Source: an uncultured Eubacterium sp. (GTDB lineage Bacteria; Bacillota; Clostridia; Lachnospirales; Lachnospiraceae). Taken from it: a DNA stretch of 64,000 nt. Under the pieces are notes generated by a model. That model was not told the origin of the DNA, did not search any database, and saw only the letters and a list, made by a program, of their open reading frames with translations. Shown piece after piece: positions 54,704 through 63,031 of this stretch (position 1 is the first letter of the stretch; every line of letters begins with the position of its first letter). The DNA lies in the NCBI GenBank assembly GCA_945939115.1, contig CAMEVC010000008.1, forward strand, positions 1 through 64,000, given 5' to 3'. Position numbers and translations under genes: made by a program.

Positions 54704-55628
54704 TTCAATACAGGATTCAATCCTTATTCCGGATATAGAGGATAGAGGAGCAAGAATTGATAAATATCTCTCACAGGAACTGGAGGATATATCAAGGTCG
54801 CGTATCCAGAAGCTTTTAGATGATGGAAATATTACAGTGGATGGAAGAATTGTCAAATCTAACTATAAGATTAACGGCGGCGAGAATATTAACGTTACAG
54901 TTCCGGAACTGATTGTGCCACAGATACTTCCCGAAAATATCCCACTGAATATTATATATGAAGATGATGATATAATACTTATTAACAAGCCTAAAGGGAT
55001 GGTAGTACATCCGGCGGCAGGACATTATACAGGAACTGTAGTGAATGCTCTTATGTATCACTGCAGGGATAATCTTTCAGGAATAAACGGAGTATTAAGA
55101 CCGGGAATTGTCCACAGGATTGATATGAATACCACAGGAGTAATAGTTGCCTGCAAGAATGATAAGGCGCATAATGATATTGCTAAGCAGCTTGCAGTAC
55201 ATTCGATTACGAGAAAGTATTATTGTATTGTACATAACAGGTTTTCAGAGGAAGAAGGCACAGTAGATGCACCTATCGGAAGAAATCCGAAGGACAGGAA
55301 GCTTATGGCTGTAGACAGGAAGAATGGAAAACATGCTGTAACTCATTACCGTGTTCTTGAGAATTTTGACAAATACAGCTTTCTTGAATGTCAGCTGGAG
55401 ACAGGAAGGACACACCAGATCAGAGTTCATATGGCGAGCATAGGGCATCCCATACTTGGGGATGATGTATACTGTCATTCCAGAAATGGATTCAGGCTTC
55501 AGGGACAAACATTACATGCCGGGGTGCTTGGATTCATACATCCATCAACAGGAGAATATATGGAGTTTCAGGCTCCGTTACCGGAATATTTCGAGAAACT
55601 TCTGGATGGATTCCGCAACAATGCATAA
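54696..55628 (+). CDS. rluD: RluD-family 23S rRNA pseudouridine synthase
   Basis: 310 residues: an N-terminal S4 domain (RIDKYLSQELEDISRSRIQKLL) and a catalytic domain with the active Asp in GIVHRIDMNTTGVIVACK. The usual motif is HRLDKxTSG; here Met and Asn replace Lys and the variable residue. The terminal CQLETGRTHQIRVHMASIGHPILGD is typical. The track start at 54657 is replaced by ATG 54696, behind AAAGGTG, which overlaps lspA. The lspA-rluD pair is common in Firmicutes. Confidence 0.93.
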   Translation: MTDSIQDSILIPDIEDRGARIDKYLSQELEDISRSRIQKLLDDGNITVDGRIVKSNYKINGGENINVTVPELIVPQILPENIPLNIIYEDDDIILINKPKGMVVHPAAGHYTGTVVNALMYHCRDNLSGINGVLRPGIVHRIDMNTTGVIVACKNDKAHNDIAKQLAVHSITRKYYCIVHNRFSEEEGTVDAPIGRNPKDRKLMAVDRKNGKHAVTHYRVLENFDKYSFLECQLETGRTHQIRVHMASIGHPILGDDVYCHSRNGFRLQGQTLHAGVLGFIHPSTGEYMEFQAPLPEYFEKLLDGFRNNA

Positions 55629-55649
55629 GGGTATAACAAGGAGGGCGCA

Positions 55650-56192
55650 TTGAGACGTAAGGAGTTTATAGATATTATTCTGAACAGTATTTCTGATACA
55701 TTTGACATATACCATAATTACTGGTTTGAGGGAAGAAAGTTTGTTATTTATGCATACAGTTATAACAAGAAGGACAGATTTTCCACAACAGAGGATGCTA
55801 AGTTATGGGATTCTAAATGTTATGAACACCTGTTTTTTATTAATTGTGACACGCTTGGTATGCAGCAGCTTGAGGATTTGTATAATTTCGCAGTGGAAAA
55901 GATTGAACCACATTTTGTGAGAGGTGACGGAAAGCTGCCTGTTAAGAATCATATGTACACACATATTTCCTTCATAATAATAACGCGTAATCAGATATTA
56001 CCTGAGGTTGAGAAGGAATTGAGAAATAAGAACTTCAATAAGAATTATATGTTTGGTGCAAGAGGTTTTTCTAATATCAGACTTGTATGTGTGACACCGA
56101 GCAGATACAGTGTAATATCTAATAAATCAGGAACTAAGATTGCAGAGTTCCTGACTGAGATACTTCTGCATATTGACCATTTTGAAGAATAG
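55650..56192 (+). CDS. Conserved hypothetical protein (180 aa)
   Basis: Soluble 180-residue protein; I do not recognise the family. It starts with TTG at 55650 behind a strong AAGGAGGG. Notable parts are DIYHNYWFEGRKFVIYAYSY, the EHLFFINCDT strand and IRLVCVTPSRYSVISNKSG. The mixed pattern of short strands and a C-terminal helix (KIAEFLTEILLHI) suggests a small alpha/beta domain. No catalytic signature is clear. It follows rluD by 21 bases and probably ends the aroB-lspA-rluD run. Confidence 0.7.
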   Translation: MRRKEFIDIILNSISDTFDIYHNYWFEGRKFVIYAYSYNKKDRFSTTEDAKLWDSKCYEHLFFINCDTLGMQQLEDLYNFAVEKIEPHFVRGDGKLPVKNHMYTHISFIIITRNQILPEVEKELRNKNFNKNYMFGARGFSNIRLVCVTPSRYSVISNKSGTKIAEFLTEILLHIDHFEE

Positions 56193-56296
56193 TTGTATTT
56201 CTTAAAGTTTTATATAGTTGTAGATTTTAGTACAGAAGTAGGTTATAATCTTTATATAATTATATCGTATACAATTGAAACCAGGAGGTAGGAATT

Positions 56297-56935
56297 ATGG
56301 ATGAGAGAACAGTTATTACTATCGGACGAGAATTTGGAAGCGGAGGACATGAGATAGGCATGAAACTGGCAGAGAAGCTGGGGATAAAGTGCTATGACAA
56401 GGAACTGCTTGAACTTGCAGCTAAGGAGAGTGGACTTTGTGAAGAGCTTTTCGCATCTCAGGATGAGAAGCCTACCAACAGCTTTCTTTATTCTCTTGTT
56501 ATGGATACATATTCACTAGGATATACTAATTCATATGTGGATATGCCAATCAATCACAAGGTATTTCTTGCACAGTTTGATGCAATCAAGAAACTTGCAG
56601 GAAGAGAATCCTGCGTTATTGTAGGAAGATGTGCAGATTATGCATTGGAAGATAATCCATATGCAATCAGTGTTTTCGTTAAAGCAAGCCTTGATGAGAG
56701 AGTGCAGAGAATTAAGAGAATATATGAACTTAATGATTCTAAGGCTGCTGACCTTATCCAGAAAACAGATAAGAGAAGAGCAAGCTATTATAATTACTAT
56801 TCAAGCAAGAAGTGGGGAGAGGCAAAGAGCTATGATCTGTGTATTGACAGTGGGCTTGTTGGCGTAGATGGTGCAATTGATATAATTCTTAAGTTTATTG
56901 AACTTAAAGAGAAGAATATAGGCAAAGATATCTAA
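56297..56935 (+). CDS. Cytidylate kinase-like family protein
   Basis: 212-residue P-loop kinase-like protein of the AAK6/Cytidylate_kin2 group. The start ITIGREFGSGGHEIGMKLAEKLG is the nucleotide loop (GSGGHEIG, a variant of the Walker A of Cmk). GRCADYALED and the Arg-rich lid DKRRASYYNYYSSKKWGEA follow. These proteins differ from classical Cmk and their substrate is often not known. AGGAGGTAGG precedes the ATG. A TATAAT at 56244-56249 is a likely -10. Confidence 0.85.
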   Translation: MDERTVITIGREFGSGGHEIGMKLAEKLGIKCYDKELLELAAKESGLCEELFASQDEKPTNSFLYSLVMDTYSLGYTNSYVDMPINHKVFLAQFDAIKKLAGRESCVIVGRCADYALEDNPYAISVFVKASLDERVQRIKRIYELNDSKAADLIQKTDKRRASYYNYYSSKKWGEAKSYDLCIDSGLVGVDGAIDIILKFIELKEKNIGKDI

Positions 56936-56955
56936 TAATACATGGTTTGGTAGTT

Positions 56956-57669
56956 ATGGATTTTAATAGTTATAAGAGAACGAAGAAATTCGATATTAAG
57001 AGATGGTTTAAAGGGTCTAATCCGCTCATATACCTTGTTATTCTTATACTGATGGTAGTTGCACTACTGTTTGTTCTAAAGACTGTTATTAGTATGCATA
57101 ATAACAACAAGAAAGAAGATTCAGTGAAAGAAGAGAGTTCTTCAGCGGATGAATCGAAGAAGGAAGTTATTACAGAGACAGAAACTGTCGCCAAGAATCA
57201 GTCTTATTATATTAAGATAAGCATAGATAAGCATACTTTAGTTGTTTATCAGATGGATTCGGACAGGGAATTCACTATTCCGGTTAAAGCCTTTAAGGTG
57301 GCGATTGGTCCCAAGGTAAGTCCTGATAAAACAGCTATTTCTGAGAAGACCATATGGAGAAAGATAACAGATATCTATTATGTGCGTTATTCTTCAAGAC
57401 TAGATAATGCTGAATATCTGAGTTCTGCAGCATATTACAGCCAGAGCGATTATAATCTTAATCCTAAGTCATATAATGCTATTGGACAGAATGTTACAGA
57501 AGGTTCAATACTTATGACTTCTGCCAATGCCAAGTGGATATATGAGAATTGCGGTGCTAAGACAACAGTGGAGATATTGCAGGATTTTGATATTAGCCCT
57601 GATATTAAAGTTGAGGAGCCGGTGAGAATCGCAGATAATGCATACAAAGACCCTTCAGATGAGAAATAA
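56956..57669 (+). CDS. Degenerate L,D-transpeptidase-fold (YkuD-like) membrane protein
   Basis: 237 residues: an N-terminal cytosolic segment, one membrane helix (about 28-47, IYLVILILMVVALLFVLKTV), a Ser/Glu-rich linker, then a YkuD-like beta-fold (YIKISIDKHTLVVYQM to NAKWIYENCGAKTTVEIL). In active relatives the fold has a catalytic His before the core and SxGCxR. Here these read LSSAAYYSQ and TEGSILMT, so His, Cys and Arg are all changed. It is probably a non-catalytic peptidoglycan-binding or structural relative. The start is weakly supported (ATG 56956). Confidence 0.7.
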   Translation: MDFNSYKRTKKFDIKRWFKGSNPLIYLVILILMVVALLFVLKTVISMHNNNKKEDSVKEESSSADESKKEVITETETVAKNQSYYIKISIDKHTLVVYQMDSDREFTIPVKAFKVAIGPKVSPDKTAISEKTIWRKITDIYYVRYSSRLDNAEYLSSAAYYSQSDYNLNPKSYNAIGQNVTEGSILMTSANAKWIYENCGAKTTVEILQDFDISPDIKVEEPVRIADNAYKDPSDEK

Positions 57670-57724
57670 TTTAATATTTTAGAGATTATAATCCCTTGTT
57701 ATACTTTTTATTAAGCATAATCTA

Positions 57725-57733
57725 TGTTATAAT
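57725..57733 (+). promoter_or_regulatory. Extended -10 promoter for putP
   Basis: TGT followed by a perfect TATAAT (57728-57733) gives an extended -10. The -35 is T-rich only (TTTTTA at 57705). It is 40 bases before putP. Confidence 0.5.
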
Positions 57734-57773
57734 AGATGCATTCGTGTTTAAGAAAGGATAATAAGGGATTTTT

Positions 57774-59303
57774 ATGTCAAACGCAATTATTTTAACAGCC
57801 ATTGTGCTTTATCTTGGAATGGTAGTATGTATTGGAATTGTATGTTCCAGAAAGAATAGTAATGTAGGTGATTTCTATCTTGGTGGAAGAAAGTTGGGAC
57901 CTATTGTAACAGCAATGAGTGCTGAGGCATCAGATATGAGCAGTTATCTGCTTATGGGTGTTCCGGGACTTGCATATCTTACAGGCCTTGCAGATGCAAC
58001 ATGGACAGCCATTGGACTTGCTATTGGTACATATCTTAACTGGCTTATTGTAGCTAAGAAGATACGTTTATATTCTCACGGATATAGGGCAATTACACTT
58101 CCAGATTACTTTTCGAAGAGATTTGGGGATGATAAGCATATCATTACATTTATTTCAGCAGCAATTATTGTAGTTTTCTTTATACCGTATACGGCATCCG
58201 GATTTGCTGCGTGTGGAAAGCTGTTCAACAGTCTGCTTGGATTTGATTATCATGCGGCAATGATTATCAGTGCAATTGTAATTGTTCTGTATTGTACACT
58301 AGGCGGTTTTCTTGCTGCCAGTACTTCCGACCTTGTGCAGAGTATAATCATGACATTTGCACTTGGTGTTGTTGTAGTATTTGGTATTGTGCAGGCTGGA
58401 GGACTTGATGTAGTAATTGATAATGCCAAGGCACTTCCGGGATATCTTGACATGTTCCATACTCATATTGCTGAAACAAATGGTTCGGGTGATTATGGAT
58501 TTTTCAAGATAATATCTACGCTTGCCTGGGGACTTGGATATTTCGGTATGCCACATATTCTTCTTAGATTTATGGCAATTGAGGATGAGAATAAGTTAAA
58601 GATTTCAAGAAGAATAGCAACAGTATGGGTATTTATCTCGCTTATTGTGGCAACTTCAATCGGAGTAATCGGTTTTTCTCTTTCTAAGGCCGGGGTTATT
58701 GATACACTTGTTGGGAATGATTCAGAGACTGTAATTGTAAAGATAGCACATCTGCTTTCATCCTTTAACCCTGTTGCAGCATTTATTGCAGGAATTATAC
58801 TTGCAGGAATTCTTGCAGCAACTATGTCAACTGCAGATTCGCAGCTTCTGGCCGCTTCATCAGCTATTTCCCAGAATCTGGCTGTTGAGTGCCTTCATAT
58901 TAAACTATCAGAGAAGAAAGCAATGCTTGTTGCAAGATTAACAGTAGTTGTAATCTCAATAATTGCTGTTTTCTTCGCGATGGACCCGGGAAGTTCTGTA
59001 TTTAACATAGTATCTTTTGCATGGGCAGGCTTTGGCGCTGCATTTGGTCCTGTTGTATTATGTTCATTGTTCTGGAGGAGAGCGAACAAATACGGCATTA
59101 TTTCCGGTATGATTGCCGGAGGAGCCATGATATTCATATGGAAGTTCGGTATAGCCAGGCTTGGTGGCATATTTGCTGTTTATGAGCTATTACCGGCATT
59201 TATATTTGCCACAATTGTTATTATTGTGGTAAGCCTTGTTACAGGAAAGCCTTCTAAGGATGTTATAGACAAGTTTGAAGAAGTTAAGAATATGAGCAGA
59301 TAA
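57774..59303 (+). CDS. putP: Sodium/proline symporter (SSS family)
   Basis: 509-residue sodium:solute symporter with about 13 helices and a LeuT-type fold. Family marks are DFYLGGRKLGPIVTAMSAEASDMSSYLLMG, the sodium site region and GILAATMSTADSQLLAASSAISQN with the TM8 Ser/Thr. The amino acid substrate, proline, is the common one for this subtype but is inferred. Possible operon with the LytTR regulator pair, which starts 25 bases later with no terminator between. Confidence 0.92.
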   Translation: MSNAIILTAIVLYLGMVVCIGIVCSRKNSNVGDFYLGGRKLGPIVTAMSAEASDMSSYLLMGVPGLAYLTGLADATWTAIGLAIGTYLNWLIVAKKIRLYSHGYRAITLPDYFSKRFGDDKHIITFISAAIIVVFFIPYTASGFAACGKLFNSLLGFDYHAAMIISAIVIVLYCTLGGFLAASTSDLVQSIIMTFALGVVVVFGIVQAGGLDVVIDNAKALPGYLDMFHTHIAETNGSGDYGFFKIISTLAWGLGYFGMPHILLRFMAIEDENKLKISRRIATVWVFISLIVATSIGVIGFSLSKAGVIDTLVGNDSETVIVKIAHLLSSFNPVAAFIAGIILAGILAATMSTADSQLLAASSAISQNLAVECLHIKLSEKKAMLVARLTVVVISIIAVFFAMDPGSSVFNIVSFAWAGFGAAFGPVVLCSLFWRRANKYGIISGMIAGGAMIFIWKFGIARLGGIFAVYELLPAFIFATIVIIVVSLVTGKPSKDVIDKFEEVKNMSR

Positions 59304-59328
59304 TTATTGATAAAGGTGTTTTGTATCT

Positions 59329-60042
59329 ATGATGTACAGTATTGCGATATGTGATGATGACAATTTAATAATTGAACAGATTGCAGATTGTTTACATAAA
59401 GCCTTTAATCAGCATAATGCCGAGGTAATTATTGATTATTATAATTCAGGTGATAAACTGCTTTTAAGTATTGATAATACTAAATATGATATCATTCTTC
59501 TGGATATTAATATGGAACCTATGGACGGATTTGGTGTTGCAGGGCTAATTGCAGTGAAAGACAAGAATGCTAAGATAGTTTTTGTTACATCCCATGAGGA
59601 AGTAGTATATGACAGCTTTGATTACAGACCATTTTACTTCATAAGGAAATCATTATATAGCAGTTATGTAGAGCGTATGGTTAATAAATTTTTTAAAATT
59701 ATTAGTCATGAGACTGATGTTCTGGTGGAGAATCATAACAGCATTATTAAAGTTAACTCATCGGATATTGAATATGCTGAGAGCGAGGACCACTATATTA
59801 CTATACATACCCATGATGGTGACTTTGTCTTACGAAAGAAACTCTCCGACTTTGAGCAGGAGATGAGTGGCTTCAATATGGCGAGAGCACATAAGAAATA
59901 TGTAATTAATTATCAATATGTCAGAAAGGTTGACTATGTTTCTGGTGAGGTAATAATGAAAGATGGTAAAAAGCTTAAGCTTGGACGCAGTTATAAGGAT
60001 ACATTCAAGAAAGGACTTGTACAGTATCACCGTACATTGTAG
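59329..60042 (+). CDS. LytTR-type response regulator (AgrA-like)
   Basis: 237 residues. The receiver has AICDDD (acidic site), the phospho-Asp in IILLDINMEPMDGFG, and VTSHEEVVY. The C-terminal LytTR DNA-binding domain has IEYAESEDHYITIHTH, LSDFEQEMSGFNMARAHKKYVINYQYV and a C-terminal KLKLGRSYKDTFK. LytTR proteins bind paired 9-bp direct repeats about two helical turns apart; such a pair is found at 61247-61278. The kinase follows after five bases. The start may be 59329 or 59332 (two adjacent ATGs). Confidence 0.93.
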   Translation: MMYSIAICDDDNLIIEQIADCLHKAFNQHNAEVIIDYYNSGDKLLLSIDNTKYDIILLDINMEPMDGFGVAGLIAVKDKNAKIVFVTSHEEVVYDSFDYRPFYFIRKSLYSSYVERMVNKFFKIISHETDVLVENHNSIIKVNSSDIEYAESEDHYITIHTHDGDFVLRKKLSDFEQEMSGFNMARAHKKYVINYQYVRKVDYVSGEVIMKDGKKLKLGRSYKDTFKKGLVQYHRTL

Positions 60043-60047
60043 AAAAA

Positions 60048-61163
60048 ATGAATCCATATTATATGATGATAGGAATAGGATATATATTATTGGCTGTTAT
60101 TGCTGTTATATTCTATAAGAAAATATCATTAATACTAAAGAAAAGAATAGGTGCAATGGCATATCCTGTATCTGTGCTGATAACAGTAGTAATTCCTGGC
60201 ATTATGTATGCGATTGTGCGATTAAGAACAATAAGGATATCCGCGATAAGTGCAAATGTATTATTATCTATTGTGGTATATATTATATTACTTGTAATCA
60301 CAGACGCCTTTTCATCTATAAGAAAAGGTAGTTTTTCAAGGTCTGACAAAATATATATTTTATTGTATATTTTTTTCTCGACGATACTTATAATAACCAA
60401 TATAGCATTATTTAGAACTTTGGGAAAACAATATTCCAGGGTTATTTTCATAATATGTATTCTTCAGTTTTTTTTATTGTATTTTTTCTATACAATCTCA
60501 AAGAGACTGTATGAGGAAAATTATAACGAAAAAGAAGCTGACAGACTGAGATATAAGGTTAATTCCAGTGAAGAATATCTCGAAAATGTTATGTTAATGG
60601 ACAGGCAGATAAAGGTAATAAAACATGATATGAAGAGACAGCTTCAAATACTTACTAACCTTATAACTTTGGAAAAATATGACGAAGCAGCCGTGTTTCT
60701 AAGACAGTATGGAATGAGTCTTGAGAAAATACAGGATTATATACATACGGAAAATGCATTTGTTAATACTTTAATTAATAACAAAATAGAATATGCCAGA
60801 AATGAGAATATTGTTATTACATCAAGTATTCATAAGAAGATAAAGGAAATTGATAATTATGATTTATGTACTATTCTTGGTAATATTATAGATAATGCTA
60901 TTGAAGCAGAACTTCGTGAAGAACAGGATAAAAGGGAGATAGAAATATCTTCTTTCTGGGATGACGGTGATTGTGTATTTCGCGTTGGTAATTACATATC
61001 ACAATCAGTACTTGAAGAAAACAAAGAACTTAAGACAACTAAGACAGACAAGAAAAATCATGGCATTGGAACACAGATTATAAAGAGCCTTACGAAGAAG
61101 AATCAATGTAGTTATGATTATTACGAAGAAGGTAGTATGTTCTATTGTGAGATAAGATGGTAA
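60048..61163 (+). CDS. GHKL sensor kinase (AgrC-like)
   Basis: 371 residues. Five membrane helices cover about residues 5-165. The cytosolic kinase part begins with a coiled coil. The phospho-acceptor His is in IKVIKHDMKRQLQILTNL. The N box is ILGNIIDNAIEAEL and the G box KNHGIGTQIIKSLTKK. This is the HPK10 (AgrC/BlpH/ComD) group, usually sensing peptides. No AgrB peptidase or AgrD-like peptide gene is adjacent, so the ligand is unknown. AGAAAAA upstream is weak; coupling to the regulator is likely. Confidence 0.92.
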   Translation: MNPYYMMIGIGYILLAVIAVIFYKKISLILKKRIGAMAYPVSVLITVVIPGIMYAIVRLRTIRISAISANVLLSIVVYIILLVITDAFSSIRKGSFSRSDKIYILLYIFFSTILIITNIALFRTLGKQYSRVIFIICILQFFLLYFFYTISKRLYEENYNEKEADRLRYKVNSSEEYLENVMLMDRQIKVIKHDMKRQLQILTNLITLEKYDEAAVFLRQYGMSLEKIQDYIHTENAFVNTLINNKIEYARNENIVITSSIHKKIKEIDNYDLCTILGNIIDNAIEAELREEQDKREIEISSFWDDGDCVFRVGNYISQSVLEENKELKTTKTDKKNHGIGTQIIKSLTKKNQCSYDYYEEGSMFYCEIRW

Positions 61164-61183
61164 TAATTCAAATATTTTATAGG

Positions 61184-61223
61184 CAGCTATTATGCATTAA
61201 AAGTGCATAATAGCTGCTTTTTT
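61184..61223 (+). terminator. Terminator after the LytTR pair
   Basis: Perfect 14-bp stem GCAGCTATTATGCA/TGCATAATAGCTGC with six-base loop and six T residues. It separates the regulator genes from the operator and lipoprotein operon. Confidence 0.9.
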
Positions 61224-61246
61224 GCAACTATACTAAAAAAATATGT

Positions 61247-61278
61247 CGTTCACGACACCACAGATACCGTTCACGACA
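61247..61278 (+). promoter_or_regulatory. LytTR-type direct-repeat operator
   Basis: CGTTCACGACA occurs twice, at 61247-61257 and 61268-61278, start to start 21 bp. Two identical 11-mers on the same helix face, two turns apart, just upstream of a -35 is the standard LytTR regulator architecture. GTTCA fits the core GTT of LytTR boxes. It is next to the LytTR gene pair and 92 bases before the first lipoprotein. Direct control by the neighbour regulator is inference. Confidence 0.75.
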
Positions 61279-61284
61279 TTGGTG

Positions 61285-61313
61285 TTGAAATGGTGGGTTA
61301 TATGATTTATGCT
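61285..61313 (+). promoter_or_regulatory. Promoter of the lipoprotein-ABC operon
   Basis: TTGAAA (61285-61290), 17-base spacer, TATGCT (61308-61313). The -35 starts seven bases after the second operator repeat, as expected of an activator-dependent promoter with a weak -10. Confidence 0.5.
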
Positions 61314-61369
61314 TGATATATAAAGAATAAGGACATAAACATTACAAATTTAATTCTAAGGAGGTTTTT

Positions 61370-62146
61370 ATGAGATTAAATAGACTGAAAATTGTTTCCA
61401 GCTTATTCTTAATTACTGCGTTGTGCGGATGCACAACGCAGTCTGTGAATAATGCTAAAGAAATAGAAGAAAGTAATACATATATATATAAGTATGAATA
61501 TGAAACAGGCTCAGATGGACAGGTAGAGACACAGTATCATGAAGAAAAACCTTCCTTTGATGACTTTGGGACAGTAAAAGCAGAGACAGTGGAAACATTA
61601 AAGAATAAGAATGGAAACTTAAAGTTTGTAAGAATGAATGAAGTGTATAACTGGGGCGGAATGGAATGTTCAGTTACAGAAGCACATATATCAACATATG
61701 TAGATTACGCTTATGAAATATTGGATGATGATGTGGTTGAATATGTGCTTAAACAACTTAAAAAACCATTCCCTTCTGGCAGAGTTGAGAAAGAAAAAGG
61801 AAAGATAATGTGGGTAAAGGTTCATATAAAAAATCCCGGATTAAAGGATCAGGATTTAAATATGAATTCCAGTAATGTGACAGAAAAAACAGAAGGGGTA
61901 ATTAGACCGGGGGGAGGTGCCTTGAGTTTAATAGATCAGGAACTGTGGTTAAAGGGAGAGGCGCCACATAGAGGTACAGTAAGAATAAAAGCAAACTGTG
62001 AGCAGGATTTATGGTATGTATTTGATTATGGCTCATACAATACTGATTATAAATACTACATGTTAGGCTCATTTGGATATATATTTGACCCAAGTGATTA
62101 TTCAGGAATATTAATTGAATTAAATGACGTGAAGGATGAAGGATAA
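61370..62146 (+). CDS. Lipoprotein of unknown function, copy 1
   Basis: 258 residues. The signal MRLNRLKIVSSLFLITALCGC ends in a lipobox (ALCGC), so it is anchored on the outer face of the membrane. The mature part is acidic at first (YIYKYEYETGSDGQVET), with a beta-rich C-terminal half (IMWVKVHIKNPGLKDQDLNM, RGTVRIKANCEQDLWYVFDYGSYN). It resembles lipoproteins that I recall as DUF5027 in Lachnospiraceae, but that family name is a weak memory. TAAGGAGGTTTTT precedes the ATG. It is nearly identical to copy 2 and leads an ABC-type operon. Confidence 0.82.
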   Translation: MRLNRLKIVSSLFLITALCGCTTQSVNNAKEIEESNTYIYKYEYETGSDGQVETQYHEEKPSFDDFGTVKAETVETLKNKNGNLKFVRMNEVYNWGGMECSVTEAHISTYVDYAYEILDDDVVEYVLKQLKKPFPSGRVEKEKGKIMWVKVHIKNPGLKDQDLNMNSSNVTEKTEGVIRPGGGALSLIDQELWLKGEAPHRGTVRIKANCEQDLWYVFDYGSYNTDYKYYMLGSFGYIFDPSDYSGILIELNDVKDEG

Positions 62147-62882
62147 CTGTATTAAGAAATATAATAACATATAATATGCAACTATGCATAATAGTAACAT
62201 ATATGTTTATGTCAATCAGGAGTAAGTTATGAGATTAAATAGACTGAAAATTGTTTCCAGCTTATTCTTAATTACTGCGTTGTGCGGATGCACAACGCAG
62301 TCTGTGAATAATGCTAAAGAAATAGAAGAAAGTAATACATATATATATAAGTATGAATATGAAACAGGCTCAGATGGACAGGTAGAGACACAGTATCATG
62401 AAGAAAAACCTTCCTTTGATGACTTTGGGACAGTAAAAGCAGAGACAGTGGAAACATTAAAGAATAAGAATGGAAACTTAAAGTTTGTAAGAATGAATGA
62501 AGTGTATAACTGGGGCGGAATGGAATGTTCAGTTACAGAAGCACATATATCAACATATGTAGATTACGCTTATGAAATATTGGATGATGATGTGGTTGAA
62601 TATGTGCTTAAACAACTTAAAAAACCATTCCCTTCTGGCAGAGTTGAGAAAGAAAAAGGAAAGATAATGTGGGTAAAGGTTCATATAAAAAATCCCGGAT
62701 TAAAGGATCAGGATTTAAATATGAATTCCAGTAATGTGACAGAAAAAACAGAAGGGGTAATTAGACCGGGGGGAGGTGCCTTGAGTTTAATAGATCAGGA
62801 ACTGTGGTTAAAGGGAGAGGCGCCACATAGAGGTACAGTAAGAATAAAAGCAAACTGTGAGCAGGATTTATGGTATGTATTT
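61370..62882 (+). repeat. Tandem direct repeat, two 654-bp identical segments
   Basis: Bases 61370-62023 and 62229-62882 are identical by reading, exactly from the ATG onward, then diverge. Upstream leaders are unrelated. Unit offset is 859 bases. A sharp 5' border at the start codon and a diverged 3' end suggest a recent duplication or gene conversion. Confidence 0.88.
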
Positions 62883-63005
62883 AATTTTAGTTCATATAAT
62901 ACTGATTATAAATACTACATGTTAGGTTCATTTGGATATATATTTGACCCAAGTGATTATTCAGGAATTTTAATTGAATTAAATGACGTGAAGGATGAAG
63001 GATAA
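62229..63005 (+). CDS. Lipoprotein of unknown function, copy 2 (tandem duplicate)
   Basis: 258 residues. It is identical to copy 1 except for three adjacent or near-adjacent residues near the C-terminus (VFNFSSYN instead of VFDYGSYN). The first 654 bases are identical; the few differences lie only in the last 125 bases. TCAGGAGTAAG precedes the ATG, a different leader from copy 1, so only the coding part is duplicated. No promoter is obvious in the 82-base gap, suggesting co-transcription with copy 1. The ABC permease follows 26 bases later. Confidence 0.85.
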   Translation: MRLNRLKIVSSLFLITALCGCTTQSVNNAKEIEESNTYIYKYEYETGSDGQVETQYHEEKPSFDDFGTVKAETVETLKNKNGNLKFVRMNEVYNWGGMECSVTEAHISTYVDYAYEILDDDVVEYVLKQLKKPFPSGRVEKEKGKIMWVKVHIKNPGLKDQDLNMNSSNVTEKTEGVIRPGGGALSLIDQELWLKGEAPHRGTVRIKANCEQDLWYVFNFSSYNTDYKYYMLGSFGYIFDPSDYSGILIELNDVKDEG

Positions 63006-63031
63006 AATATTTTGCAAGAGAGGGAAAATAA

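Noticed and set aside
61243-61305. 20-codon ORF (MSFTTPQIPFTTLVLKWWVI) across the LytTR repeats, which could look like an AgrD-type peptide
   Set aside because: It has no ribosome site (AAAAAAAT upstream), no AgrB nearby, and its repeat structure is simply the 21-bp operator repeats read in frame.
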